The translations under genes and the position numbers were made by a program. Below are positions 35,573 to 48,300 of a stretch of DNA of 64,000 nucleotides, piece by piece; the stretch's first letter is position 1; each line of letters opens with the position of its first letter. The stretch spans positions 4,278,001 through 4,342,000 of the forward strand of contig OZ234497.1 of assembly GCA_965153455.1 (NCBI GenBank), in the 5' to 3' direction. The DNA comes from Sphagnum compactum. Taxonomy: Eukaryota; Bryophyta; Sphagnopsida; Sphagnales. The notes beneath the pieces were generated by a model, which was not told the origin of the DNA, searched no databases, and saw only the letters and a program-made list of their open reading frames with translations.

Positions 35573-36268
35573 GGCCTGCTTTACACAAGGAGTTAGGGCC
35601 AAAAAAACTTGGGGCCAACTTTGAGCATTTTTGGGTTGCACATTGGCCCTGACTTACTAATAAATGCTAGAACATTGACGCCAGAATATTCATAAATGCT
35701 AGAACATTGGCCCCAAGGGTTGCAAATTGGACTCCCAAATTTGATGGTATCCTTTTTTCAGCCTTGGGGCCTATACATGGCCATAAAGTTCAGCATTTAT
35801 TAGTAACTTGGGGTAGATTGAAAAGTTTTTTTCTATTTCAGCCTGGACTCCTAGAGTAAAGCCCTTGAGGCTGAATTCTACTTTTGCACCAATAGGAATG
35901 CTGGATTTGGGTTGAACATTGGCCCTGACTCCTAGTGTAAAGTGGGCCTTAATTAGGGCTAATGTTCATCCCAAATCAAGCATTCCTATTGATGCAAAAG
36001 TTGTATCAAGGGCCTTACAATTGGAGTCAAGGCTGAAATAGAAAAAAAAAATTCAATCTGCCCCAAGCTACTAATAAATGCTGACCTTTATGGCCTTGTA
36101 TTGGCCCCAAGGCTGAAAAAAGGATATTATTGAATTTGGGAAGGCGATTTGCAACCCTTGAGGCCAATGTTCTAGCATTTATCAATAACTTGGGACCAAA
36201 CAACAAGCCAAAAATGCTCAAAGTTGGCCCCAAGTTTTTTGACCCTAACTCCTAGTGTAAAGCGGGCC
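35573..36268. mobile_element. PIF/Harbinger (Tourist)-type foldback MITE, 696 bp
   Basis: The whole element is an imperfect palindrome. Its ends are GGCCTGCTTTACACAAGGAG and, inverted, CTAGTGTAAAGCGGGCC. It is flanked on both sides by TTA (35570-35572 and 36269-36271), the target duplication of PIF/Harbinger elements. Arms of about 310-350 bp pair around a short loop at about 35927-35957. Additional copies of the terminal motif occur inside: at 35852 and 36007, which pair with each other, and at 35931 in the loop. This suggests nesting of a smaller relative. No transposase is encoded, so it must have been mobilised in trans. Confidence 0.82.
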
Positions 36269-36271
36269 TTA

Positions 36272-37334
36272 GGGTTGAAGACATTGGACATTGGTATATT
36301 GTCACCACCTTTTGAACAGCTGGTATGCTGGTGTTGCCTCCTTTTTAAAAAAGGAAATCCTACCAGTTTGCTTGTCATATTTTTTAGTATTTTTCATATG
36401 AGCCTGGTCTTAATATTGGGTCTAAAACTGATTTTTGGGTGGTATGAGACGGGTATTGAAACTGGTATTAAGCTAATCCAAGACTGATATTACCTCAATA
36501 AAATCCGAGGTTGTCCTTTTGGAGTGCGTTTTCATATAGTGCATCCGGGTTTACCATGGAAGCATTCAACGTTGGAAGAAATGAAAAACACAAGAATAAC
36601 TATAACATCCATCGAAGAGTATATAAATACAAAACATGTATATTTTTTATGTATGTATTGTAAAATCATTACAAAATTAATGATGAATGTGAAGTCAAAC
36701 CTATATAAACATGGTCAACGAATGTGAATGAATGAAATTCATCCATGATTGTTGAACACCAATTATTGATTGCAAAATGGGTTTCATCTATACTGAATAG
36801 TACTCATTCATTTATGTGGATGAAATCAATGCATATTAGAAAGGTCATAATTTAGATCATTAAACATGTTTCAATTGCATGCTCTAATATAACACAAAGA
36901 ATCAAAGCTTTTTGAGGCCTAAGATTGGTTTAAACTACTTTCAAAAGGATGGTTTCATTTGATTTTTTAATGATAAAATTCTTACATGAAATATTTTCAT
37001 CTCTCTCTATTGGGTTCTTCCATGTAGCAAAATGTAAAGATACTTGTATATTTCAGATCCCAAACAACTGGTTTTTCTTTTTTTTTAAATTGCCACTTTG
37101 CACTATATTTTTTTGGTTTTTGGAAATGAAGTAAGTTTTTAAAAATTTATTTTCAAACGTATTATTTACACACTTTTGTGATGCAATTACTTTTCATTTT
37201 TATGAAATTTACATTCTTATGATGTCGATTGAAGTTCCATGATTTTGCATTATGATAAGAGGAGTTCTTGAACTATTTTCATGCTTAGATGTGAAAATCA
37301 TTATTTTCTAATGAAAAAACACTAGTTTTGTGGT
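36272..37334. other. Intergenic, no gene seen
   Basis: AT-rich. A stretch near 37155-37190 (TTATTTACACACTTTTGTGA) is also found in direct orientation near 59585. Confidence 0.5.
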
Positions 37335-37660
37335 CTACTTGATTGTGCTTTCACCCAAGAATATAAAGAAACATAAGTATTGCAAATAAAACAATTTGTT
37401 AAAATAAAACATACTGTTTCCCATCAAATCTATGACGGGGTCATATATGGCTTCATGTAAAACAATTGTAGATTTTTCCATAGTCACAACTTCTATTAGT
37501 TCAAGTAATAATGCTTGTGCCAATTGTTTGCTTCCCCTTTCCATAGTTTCTTCATCACCAACAATGGAAACTTCCTTCACAATGTCCTCCATTGAATTTA
37601 TAATAACCAATCTCGAATACACCAAATTATGTACAACATTAATGACATTCTAAAAATTCA
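37335..37660 (-). pseudogene. Unrecognised minus-strand coding remnant
   Basis: A 96-codon minus frame has a mixed, acidic composition in its first part (MEDIVKEVSIVGDEETMERG), unlike the low-complexity frames around it. Its downstream end (GESTIK) matches in sequence the GTGAAAGCACA.TCAAGTAGACCA motif that also follows the pogo-type fragment at 59228, in the opposite orientation on the plus strand. It might be a transposase tail, but I do not recognise the family. Confidence 0.25.
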
Positions 37661-37694
37661 ACAATGAATTTAAGATTTAAGATTGCACCTTTTT

Positions 37695-37760
37695 AAAAAG
37701 TTCACATCCCATTTCCTTTTGCTATAGTTAGTGTTGCGAAAAAAAAACACATGGGGGGGC
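37695..37760. repeat. Left part of the 60-bp minisatellite, split by the LTR element
   Basis: CCTTTTGCTATAGTTAGTG, then TTGCGAAAAAAAAACACATGG and a G run form one unit of the array at 44642-45330. This shows that the retrotransposon landed inside that array. Confidence 0.8.
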
Positions 37761-38277
37761 TGTAATTTGATGGAATTACCTACGTAATTGTTTTAATGGG
37801 TAAGTTTAATGATTTATTTTATAAGATTTAATAATTTAGTTTGGTCATGGTGCATTGGCTTTCACATATTAATTTATGTGAAAGTCATGTGCATCATGTG
37901 TTTAGTTTTTCTTTTGATTATTTTATGTGAAATCACAGGGGGAACCATGTGATATATTAACTTTAGAAAATTTCTTGATTAATTTTCTTTTGGATAGTAT
38001 ATAAGTGGGTGTTTGTGACCTTGAGAAACACCCTTCACTTGATAGAAAATTTTTGTTGTATGAATACAAATTTGTTAGAATAGAATTGTGAAGGGATTTG
38101 AGCTTTTGGTTTTGAATGGTTTTGGTGTTTAGTTCATGGTAAGAGGATGGTGTGGCATACTAGTTATGCATAGGCAATAGAAGGGTGAGATAATAATTGT
38201 ACAACCAAGAACATAGATATCCATAGCTATGTAATAAACATACATAGTTTTGGTCCTAAACCCGTTCATGTTTTACA
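37761..38277 (+). repeat. 5' LTR, 517 bp
   Basis: Starts TGTAATTTGATGG and ends GTTTTACA, with the expected TG..CA boundaries. A TATATAA core promoter motif lies at 37998-38004. Confidence 0.9.
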
Positions 38278-38282
38278 TCTTT

Positions 38283-38299
38283 TGGTTTCGTGTCCGGGA
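38283..38299 (+). other. Candidate primer binding site
   Basis: TGGTTTCGTGTCCGGGA starts 5 nt after the 5' LTR. TGG is the expected complement of a tRNA CCA end, but I cannot name the tRNA. Confidence 0.4.
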
Positions 38300-38874
38300 C
38301 CCGAGTGTATGTTCTTTGTGTTGAGGAACTTAGTTTTGTTGTTAAAAGTCTGGTAGGGAGAAGAAGAGAACAAATTATTTGTTTTGTTTTAGGATGAGAG
38401 ATGCAAAGTGATTTGTTTATCCCTAAATCATGGACAGATTTGACAACATGGGTGGAGGAGATTCAGCTTGTGGCAATGGAGATTACAAGACGCAAGCTAA
38501 GTCAAATTTGGTGCATGATTGGGCGCGTAAAGTAGCATCATGAAGACCATAAACACGAGTCATTATGTTTGACCCCAAGCTTGCTTTTGGATATTACTTG
38601 TAATCCTAGGCACGAACTAGAGTCGGATATGTGGGAATCTGAGAAGATTCGCAAAGAAAAGCTGCAAGCAAGAAAGGAAAAGAAAATGGCACGTGTTAAG
38701 CCATATGAGAAAATGTAAATAGAAGTCTATAAAGGATAGTAAACGTTCATGAATAAGTTCATGTTTGTTGGACCTTGTTGAAACCTTGAGACTTTTTATA
38801 TAAAGAGCGTTGTAGGTTTTTGAAATATATATATATATAATATTTTTAGGATTAGTGTTTTAGTTAAAACATTA

Positions 38875-40528
38875 ATGTCAACGTTAGGAGAGGCTTCTGA
38901 TTCCCTTGGTACACAATTACCAGAAGATAGACAACAAACCCCATCATTAACATTAGGAGTTGCTAGGCCAAGATCATATGTTGAAAGACTTGTTGAAAGG
39001 CCTATTGAAAAGCCTAGAACTATAGGTGAACCAAGTGTGGTAGTATCGCAACTACGTAGACAACGAGAATAATCTAGACCTCAACCTGACCCAGAACCTG
39101 CAAGGCAACGCCAAAGGACAATCACACCAGAACAACATTTACTCATTTGGCTTAAGAATCCAGATTATGCCAGAACCAATAATTTGCATGTCATGTGGAA
39201 TGGAAATCTCATTGATACTCGTGATGGTCGTGATCTTGTAAATGTTGTATTTCAATCTAGGCATTTAAACAAGATAATTGCAGGGTTGGAGATGTCTGGT
39301 CCTTTTAGAGACTTACACCGAGAAGATAAGGAGAATTTTATTACAAGTGTAATTCGGGCCATTGGGAATTTCCTTATTCATGAGGAAAGGTTGTAGTGAT
39401 AGTTAGTCAAAGCAATTGATTAGTTTGGTGTTTTTTTTTATAAGACAAAATAATAATCAACATGGTTATTTCAGTTTTCAGGGAAAGTAAGAGTGAAGAC
39501 CCTAAGGTGTTTTTAAGGGAATATAAGAGAACTTGTATTAGTACGGGGCTTAGAACAACTGTAGAATGGTTTAATTTCTTTCCTGAATTCTTGGAGGGTA
39601 CAACATCACATTGGTTTGAACGATAGATAAAAGCATTGAAGGGATCATGGAATGACATAACTAAGGCCCTAATGAAGGAATTTTATGTGAAGAATGTCTA
39701 CCAAAACTTAATACTTGAACTGAGTCAACTAAAGCAGAGGGTTTTTAAGTCAATAAGAGAGTATAAGGAGAGGACAATGACATTACAAAATAAACTCTAG
39801 GGATGTCTTAAGGCACAAGGTCATGAAGGAGCTGATCCAATTTTTGCGTGAATCAATGCATTGGTGCTAAAACATTTCACCATTGGTTTGTTGTTAGAGT
39901 TGCGACAACAAATGAGATATGAACAAGCGGCGATGTTTGATGAAGCAACGAAGGTGGTTGAAAAGAAGGAGGTGAGCATGGAAGAAGTTCCATGACCAAC
40001 TCCATAATCCACGGTGAAAGCAGTTCAATTCTCGACTGAACTAGAGCTACGGAAGCATCAAGAAGTGAGCTCCCGCATGGAATCGGCTATGGATTAGATG
40101 ATTAATCAAATGAACCAGTTGAGCTTCCATTTACTACGGCCAAGGATTAATAAGAACAGAAACATGGAGAGGGACCTATCGATAATTCAATGTTACAAGT
40201 GTCGGGAGATGGGTCATTATTCAAGAGAATGTCCAAACTTGCCAACCTTGGCTACCAGAGAGAACGTGGGTTTTTCTACTCGAAGGTTTTCTACAGACGA
40301 GAAGGGCAAAGCTCAAGTACATTTAATTGAGCCGATGAATGAAGGGCGAGAAAAGGTTTTGATGGCTTTGGAAAGGAGCCTCAAAATTCCTAATGATGTA
40401 ATTGATGTCATGGCCCAAACTAAACGACCGGCAAAAGGCATCACTCATCTTGACGCGAGCGTCAAAAGGTTCAAGGAGATGGCGAGAACCCCAAAAGAGG
40501 AGAAAAAAAATCGAAGGCAGAGGTTTTG
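38875..40528 (+). pseudogene. gag: gag of the gypsy element
   Basis: The ATG at 38875 opens a 65-codon frame. After an internal stop the frame resumes with the capsid-like core (residues such as LIWLKNPDYARTNNLH, then MWNGNLIDTRDGRDLVN). The frame shifts near 39400-39470 and continues (REYKRTCISTGL; FNFFPEFLEGTTSHWFER) with stops at several positions. A CCHC zinc knuckle, CYKCREMGHYSREC, is intact at 40191-40232, followed by a basic, Lys-rich tail. The product would package element RNA. It is inactivated by stops and a frameshift. Confidence 0.8.
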
Positions 40529-40610
40529 ATTCCAAGACTTTCCAATTTTTAGAAATTCTGGTCCTTATTCAGTGGTGAAAGATGTGGGATTATAGAACGC
40601 AGACATCACC

Positions 40611-43600
40611 ATTGGACAGTTGGTGGCAATGGTGCCATCAGCTCGAAGGGAGTTGAGGAAGGGGTTGTCAACACCTAAAGTCCCAAAGGTACCTTCACTG
40701 TTGAATGCCATAGCAGCAGAACGTGAATGTGATCCAATCATTGATGTGCAATGTAATGGATCAGTGTTGCGCGGAGTGTTGGTGGATGGAGGAGTAGGAG
40801 TCAATGTGATGACAATTCCTGCAATGAAGTACTTAGGGTCGAAAATTGATAGACTAGCCTCAGTAACCTTAAAGATGGCTAACAAACGAGTTGTTAGGCC
40901 AGAAGGAGTCATTAGCAGTGTTGTAATCATCATAATGAGGGTTTCCACCATTATGGATTTCCATGTGGTATTAGAGGAGGATGGGGCTTACCCAATGATA
41001 TTAGGTAGGCCTTGGTTAACAAAGTTGCATGCAAGGAATTATTGGGGCGAAGGATACATGACCATTGGAGTTCATCGTAATCGATAGAAAGTTCCATTTC
41101 CGAACTTTGTGAAAGGTTCTGGAGGAACAAGTGAATATGATGGTGAATCAGAAACAAACCAAAGCTTTATTTGAAGGGATTTACACCGATGATTCCAGTG
41201 AAGAGGAAGTGGGGTTAAATGCTTTGGAAGCAACCCCAAAGTTGGAGCTTTATCTCAAGCGGATCAAAGGGTTCAAGGGGATGATGACCAACCACCTCCA
41301 TGTGTGTTGACAGAAGGAGAAATCATGGAACGGGTGAGCAAAATTCAGCTAGGACCAGACCTTTGCCTCGAGGAAAGGAAGCAATATGAAGATTTATTTC
41401 AAAAGTATATCCATCTGTTTGCTTTCAGTTATAAGGACCTTAGGGAAATCACCATGGAATAACACAAAATTGAATTGTTGTCGAATGCCAAACCAATTAG
41501 GACTAAGCAAGGGAGGTGGAATCCAAAATATACTACAATGGTGACGGAGGAACTTGACAAGTTGTTAGAAGCAGGGTTTATTAAACTTGTGGAAACAACT
41601 GAATGGGTTTCTCCTGTGGTATTGGCGTTAAAGAAGAATTGCAAATTAAGGGTATGTGTAAACTATAAAGCTTTAAACAAGGTAACTAAGAAAGCTCGAT
41701 AACCTTTGCCATTTTGTGAGGAAATTTTGGAAGAGGTAGCAGGGCACGAGATGTACACATTTGGAAATGGATACAGGGGCTACCACCAAGTGAAAATTGC
41801 TGCAAAGGATTAATTGAAAACTGCATTCACCACACCATGGGGAACATTCTGTTACACAATAATGCCTTTTGGTTTGTGCAATGCTCCAGGGACATTTCAA
41901 CGTTTAATGAACAAGGTTTTTGAACCATTCTTGGGCCTTTCTCTACGAATGTTCACTGATGACTTTGGAGTTTATAGTGATAGAGCTTCTCACCTTGCCA
42001 AACTTGAATTAGTCTTTCAACATTTAGATGGTTCAAAAGTGACTTTGAGCCTTGAGAAAACCATAATTGGTTTTTCAGAAGGGAAGATGGTTGGACACAT
42101 TGTGTCAAAGGATGGGGTAGCCACAAATCCAAAAAAACTTGATAAGATTTCAAAGCTTCCCTTTCCCACCACGAAAAAAGCCCTTCGAGGTTTTTTGGGG
42201 ATGGTGGGTTATTATTGCAGGTTCATACACATGTTTGCGGCAAAAACACGTCCTTTAACACGAATCCTGCGTGACAATGCACCTACACCAATGGAAGATG
42301 AGGCATCAAAATGTGCATTTGAATAGCTCAAGTTAGTTCTTCAAGTTACACTAATCCTTCGGACTCCAGATTGGAACAAACCATTTTTAGTATATTGTGA
42401 TGCATCTGGAGAAGCGGTGGGGAGCACACTATCCCAATTGGATGAAAATGAGCATGACCATCCCATTCATTTTGTTAGTAGACAATTAACTTCAACAGAA
42501 AAAAATTATACTATGACCGAACAGGAAGGTCTTGCAATTATTTTCTCTCTTAAAAAGTTTTGCCATTACTTGTTGGGATACAAGGCCAAAATTGTGACAG
42601 ATCACAAGGCTTTAACCTACTTGGTCAACAAATGCAATCCATGTGGTCGACTTGTTCGATGGCTGTTGTTGATGGAGGAATTTGACATTGACATTGTCCA
42701 TCGTTCAGGAAGGTGACATGGCAATGTTGATGGCCTTACAAGGGCATACGGAGGAATGGGTGATGTTTCAGAGGATGACGACTTTCCAGATGCAACAATA
42801 ATGACCATCAATGCAGAGGAAGCGCCTGAAGAATATCGAGAAATCATTCAATACTTGGATGGCATGAGGTTTCCAGTTAGAGCTACAAAGGCGGTACGAA
42901 CACGAATTGCGCACAAGAGTCGAAATTACTCGATGATAGGCAACCAACTTTACTTCCAAGGAAGAGATGGGGTTTTACGACGAACTATTGGGAAACGTGA
43001 CACCTCACGTCTTTTGTATGAATTTCGTGATTGGTTTTGTGGAGGCCATTTTGCGAGATGAATCACAGCAGAAAAGATTTTGCAGGCATGTTATTACTGG
43101 CCCACCCTCTTCAAGGATGCCCATGATTATTGTAGGAGTTGTGATGTATGTCAAGTTTATGCACAAAGGTCTACTCTGAGTGGCCCCCTACATCCCATAC
43201 CCCTTTTAGGACCTTTTGAAAAATGGGGAATTGATTTAATGGGCCCATTGCTAGTGACTATGAGAGGGCATCGATTCATTGTGGTTGCCACAAACTACCT
43301 CACAAAATTTGCAGAAGTTTGTGCCTTGAAATCCTCAGTGAAACACGAAGTAACACGATTTTTGTATGAACAAGTTTTTACTCAATTTGGGACACCATTT
43401 GAAATTATTTCTGATAATGGTCCCCAGTTTTTCAGTGAGGTTGTGGAAAACCTATTAGCACGCCTTGCAGTGAAACATAGGTTTACCACTATGTAGAAGC
43501 CTAGCAGTAATGGCCTAGTAGAAAAGACCAATAGGACATTGTGTTCCATGTTGGCAAAAGAGGCCGAATTTCATGTGAACATTTCTGATTGGGATTTCAA

Positions 43601-44085
43601 GATCCACCATGCTGTGTGGGTTTACAACACCACATACAAAACTACCACAGGATACTCACCTTTTTGTTTAACCTATGGATGAAGGCGCTTTTACCCGTTG
43701 AGCTAGAAGTAATGACTTTACGCACTGCCACAACGATGAGACTTCCTTTGGATGAATCCCAATGCCATTGATTGTTGCAACTTAATGAGTTGGACAAACT
43801 ATAGTTGAGAGCCAACCAATCCATTGAAATCGCACAGGCTCAACAAAAGAAGGTTTTTGACAAGAAGGTGAAGAAAAAAAAGTTCAAAGAAGATGACCTT
43901 GTCATGATGTTTGACGCTCGACATCATTGCATGGCTTATAAAAAATTGTTACCCAAGTGGTTTGGACCCTTTGTCATTAAGAAGATGTTTATAGATAATG
44001 GATTTTATGAGCTTGGAAATGTCGATGGATCACCATATCCAAATCGCATTAATCATAACAAATTGAAAAAGGTTTTGGATATGTG
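40611..44085 (+). pseudogene. pol: pol (protease, RT, RNase H, integrase) of the gypsy element
   Basis: Protease: GVLVDGGVGVNVM near 40776, with Asp-Gly-Gly instead of the usual D-S/T-G. Reverse transcriptase: about 41475-42320, including MPFGLCNAPGTFQRLMN and the catalytic RMFTDDFGVYS (DD at 41958-41963). RNase H: VYCDASG near 42390 and VTDHKALTYL near 42595. Integrase: H and CX2C zinc region (GGHFAR; CRSCDVC) at about 43040-43155, catalytic Asp in WGIDLMGP, Asp in SDNGPQF, Glu in NGLVEKTNRT, and the GPF motif (KWFGPFVIKK) near 43960. In-frame stops interrupt RT, the RT/RNase H junction, RNase H, the zinc region and the integrase core. The last segment from 43805 is in another frame. It cannot make an active polyprotein. 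Confidence 0.9.
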
Positions 44086-44122
44086 ATCTCGAAGACGAAA
44101 TCCATAATGAGTTTGGGAATGA

Positions 44123-44641
44123 TGTAACTTGATGGAATTACCTACGTAATTGTTTTAATGGGTAAGTTTAATGATTTACTTTATAATATTTAATAATTTA
44201 ATTTGGTCATGCTGCATTGACTTTCACATATTAATTTATGTGAAAGTCATGTGCACCATGTGTTTAGTTTTTTGTTTTGATTATTTTATGTGAAATCACA
44301 TTGGGAACCATGTGATATATTAACTTTAGGAAATTTCTTGATTAATTTCCTTTTGGGTAGTATATAAGTGGGTGTTTGTGACCTTGAAAAACACCTTTCA
44401 CTTGATATAAAGATTTTGTTGTATGAATGCAAAATTTGTTAGAGTAGAATTGTGAAGGGATTTGAGCTTTTGGTTTTGAATGGTTTTGGTGTTTAGTTCA
44501 TGGTAAGAGGATGGTGTGGCATACTAGTTATGCATAGGCAATAGAAGGGTGAGAAAATAATTGTACAACCAAGAACATAAATATCCATAGCTATGTCATA
44601 AACATACATAGTTTTGTTCCTAAACCGGTTCATGTTCTGCA
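44123..44641 (+). repeat. 3' LTR, 519 bp
   Basis: Starts TGTAACTTGATGG and ends GTTCTGCA; direct copy of the 5' LTR. The sequence just upstream (GAGTTTGGGAATGA) is a weak polypurine tract. Confidence 0.9.
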
Positions 44642-45330
44642 GGGCCATCACACCTCCCCTCTTCCTCCTGTTGCAGCCATTACTATGGAAAAAACACAAG
44701 GGGATCGTTGCACCCCCTTTCTTCCTCCTATTACAACCATTGCTACACAAAAAAAACAAAAGGGGGGGGGGTTTGCATCCCCTTTATTCCTCTTGCTATA
44801 GCCAATGTTACGAGAAAAAAACACACAGGGGGTGATCGCACCCCCCCCTTCTTCCTCTTATTGTAGCTAATGTTGCAAAAGAAAACACAAGGGGGTGCAT
44901 CATGGCCCTCCTCTTCCTTCTGCTACAGCTAGTGTTGTGAAAAAAAAACAAAAGGGGGGGGGGGGGGGCGCATCATCCCCCCCCCCACTCTTCCTCCTAC
45001 TATAACGAATGTTGTGAAGAAAAAACACTAGAAGGGGCATTGCAATCCCCCTTTTCCTCTTGTTGCAACGAATGGTACCAAAAAAAACACAAGGGGGAAC
45101 ATCGTGCCTCCCCCTTTCACTACATATGAGGGGGCATTGTGCCACCCCCTTTTCCTGTTGCTGTAGCCAATGCTATGGAAAAAACACACAAGGGCATCAT
45201 GTCCCCCCCCCCTTCTTCTTCATGTTGCAGCCACTGTTGTGAAAAAATAAACACAAGTCTTGGGGGCATTGCGCCCCCCTTCTTTGTTTTGGTACATCCA
45301 TTGCTACAAAAAAAAATACACGTGAAGCAC
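44642..45330. repeat. 60-65-bp minisatellite with homopolymer G and C tracts
   Basis: About eleven diverged units: CTTCCTCCTGTTGCAGCC..GCTATG, then AAAAAACACAAGGGGG, then a short ATCGCACC-type connector and a C run. Starts at about 44661, 44721, 44781, 44851, 44913 and 44991, then less regular. G runs up to 15 nt (44954-44968) could form G-quadruplexes. On the minus strand the units stay open and encode a repeating GCNRRKRGG-like motif, which I regard as incidental. Confidence 0.88.
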
Positions 45331-48300
45331 AATGTTACATTTTTCTGCTAAAAAATGAGGGGGCACGACACCATGCTATTGCTACAAGTTAGAAACTCAA
45401 GGGGAACGCGATGCCCCTCACCTTTCTTCTTTTGTTATTGGGTTTGCAATAAGAAACATGCACACACACAAACAACAAGAACAATAAAAAAAACAAAAGA
45501 AGAAAAATGAAAAAAGAGGTTTACCTTTTTCAATGGAAAGTGTTGCAAAAAAACAAAGAAAAAATGAAATGATGTTTAAAAAAATCTATACTCTCAAGTT
45601 AACCCCTAGTTTTAAAATTAAATTCATAGTAAATAACCCAAAAAAATATGAACATTACTTTCTCTTTAGTTGCCGGAAGTTAGTTGTTTTTATGAAAATA
45701 AAAAGAGAAAGAAAGAATCCAAAAAGTGGAGGGAAATAAAGGCCCACACTTGGTTAATTTGAAATAGTGGACCTGCACATCCCTACTTTAAAAAAGTGAA
45801 ACCGGAATGAAGAGTTCCTTCATTTGCTCATCTTCATGGTAATTGGTACCAATGTGGGTGTGGTTTCACCCTGTGCACCTTCCGCACTTGGGCGGTATCA
45901 TTGGAAGAGCAGGAGGCAAATGCTATCACTAGATGATTGAAGTAAGAGGCACCTGTTATCAGAAGCCTAAACATATGTCATCCGGTGACAGAAGACAGAG
46001 GCGATACTGACGTTATTCCTGATGTAGAGGCCTCTTTTGAGTGTGAGGTGCCTCCTGTTTTTGAGGAGGCAACATTAAAGTCAAGGAGCCCACACATTCC
46101 TTCAATATGGGTAAGTCCAGCTCTTCAATCAGCAACCCAAAATAGCCACCAAAGCAGCTGATTGAGTCATACAAATTGTGTGAATTTGCTGGGAAGTTTG
46201 GGACTCAAATCGTGGAATAATAATACCTTATAATTTCATATTCCTGCAGGATGTGTTCAGTGTTTTCTTTTTTGGCGAAATTTCGCATGCTGGACCCTGG
46301 CGAATCTAGCAAAGGGCTTTTGGGGAATTTTTTAAAAATAATCGCCATAGCTTGAGAAAAAAAAGCTAGAAGTCGCCATATTTAGACAGTGTGCTCCTGC
46401 AGGTCGCTAGAACTAGGCAGGATTCCAAAAAATATTTACTAGTTCACCAGGGCAGTCGTTATTTACTGCTGAGGATCCTAGCCAGTGCACCTACTTGAGG
46501 AATTTGACAAACAAAACGATGGATGTGGTGGTTTGAAAATATGGTTGTCAACCTTAAGCATTGGAATTTGGGGAGTGGTGAAGTTCTTTATTTGGCCGAA
46601 AAGCTCACAAGTACAACACAAATGCAAAACCAGATCCTGTGGTGATACTTTGACTTGCATTACCACAACAGTGGCCATGGTGAACCAGCACCCATGTTGG
46701 TACTTTTACCTTTTTGAGTGAGGGCACTTAGCGGCCTCATTAAGCCCAACAAATGTTAGATTTGAACTCAGAGACCCTGATTTAGTCTACACTTGGGGAT
46801 GTTTCTAATTATATTTTTTGAAATTTAAATGAATTTTTGGATTTACCATGGTAGCAATGTGGGTGCTAATTCAACAGAATCAAATTCTCACATCAAACCA
46901 GGAGAATATATGTGGTTCTCACACATCATGTTAGGTGAAGAGGAAGACCCCCATTCAAACCCATGTGGTTATGATGCACTCCAGGTGGCTGCCTTATTGT
47001 CACGTTGCCTTCCTCAGCCTGACCACAATGACAATTACTTTGATGTTAAAAAAGATTATGATGCAACCCAGGAGGCTGCTTTATCGTCGCATTGGCTTTA
47101 CCTGCCTGAGGCGGACCATACTTACACAAATGCATTGTTGTTTAAAATGTTGTAGTTTGACAGCATAATGCATGTGGAAAAAATTATTAATATATGTGTA
47201 GGGTACCTTGTATTCACAAAATTCCTTCTTAGGAAAGGGAAGGGCTCAAATGGTTGCTTATAGATGTACATTCTCTCCCCTAATTAAATGGTTGGCCTAA
47301 GATCCCTCCAGCTCATGATCTGTGTATGTTTAAGCAGTAGATGATAGGGTTCATCTAATGCTTTATGGTGTGTAATGGCCCGGGCCAGAATTGACTAATC
47401 CTTATTTTGGGAATTCCCCCTTCCTTGCCCACACAAAACTTCCACTTTGTGGTTGCCAAAAATCATATTACGTGTAAGCATAACCCTGGCCCCAACCTCC
47501 CTCACCCATTTAACTTTCCCTTATACAAATTCCATTCAGTACAGTAAATGTGAGTGAATTTCTTTCTGGAGAGAGTTTAGGAATTATTTTTTGAAAGAAA
47601 CTTGACAAACCCAGTTTTTTCCGAAGTGTAAAATATGTTTTTTCAGGAAAAAAAATTGTAACTTTTGCAAAAGCCAAAAACACAGCAATCTCCTCTGCTT
47701 TTTTTTTTCTCCTCTCCTTCCTTCAATTTTCGGATGTAAAGTAACATCATCATTCATTAGCCATCATGAAAAAAAAGATTTAGTGTTAACTGATATCACA
47801 GTTGTAAAAAAGTGTCCAAACTGCATTAAAAAAAGCCTGTGTCAAAATAGAATCAAACTTTGTCCCAAAAACCATTTCTCAAGAACGTCGTGAAGTTTTC
47901 CTATAAGAAACTGACAAATTTACAACAGAATGTTCCTTTTTAATTCTTACATTTCTAATTTTACTAAAATTTGTTGCAAAACAAAAGACCATTGCTCTAG
48001 AGTTTCGCACTCAAAAGTGCCTAAAAAAGAGTCCAAAATTACTCTCCAAACCGTAGAAAACTCTGAAAAAAAGTGCCCCACAACCCGAAAAAAGAAAACT
48101 GGCTCCAAATGTGATCAAACTTTATCCCAAAGAACATTTCTCAGGTGAAGTTTTTCTCACAGAATATTCTCTTAAAACTTTCTTGAGGTCCTTAAAAATT
48201 CGCTAAAATTGGCCACAAAACAAAAAATCATTGATTGCTCCAGATTCTCCATGCTCTCAAATTAAGTGCCCAAAAAAAGAATCCGAAAATCCTGCAAAGG

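Larger units (their letters stand above)
37761..44641 (+). mobile_element. Ty3/gypsy LTR retrotransposon, complete but dead, 6.9 kb
   Basis: Two LTRs in direct orientation (37761-38277 and 44123-44641) flank gag, protease, reverse transcriptase, RNase H and integrase in Ty3/gypsy order. The flanks share GGGC (37757-37760 and 44642-44645), a likely target duplication. From about 39470 to 43680 the coding part stays in one frame broken by stops, with a frame change before and after. About 28 differences between LTRs over some 518 positions (hand count, about 5%) indicate an old insertion. No chromodomain is seen after the integrase GPF motif, so it is probably a non-chromovirus (Tat/Athila-like) lineage; phylogeny would settle this. 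It was inserted into a 60-bp minisatellite. Confidence 0.92.

Noticed and set aside
44493-45351. Repeating Cys/Arg/Gly-rich peptide frames in the minisatellite (GCNRRKRGG motif)
   Set aside because: Period of about 60 bp keeps frames open by chance. Homopolymer runs shift frame between units, and there is no start, signal or conserved domain.
46829-47155. 108-codon frame with two imperfect internal repeats
   Set aside because: The repeated segment also reads open in a second frame, and I see no promoter, splice signals or known domain.
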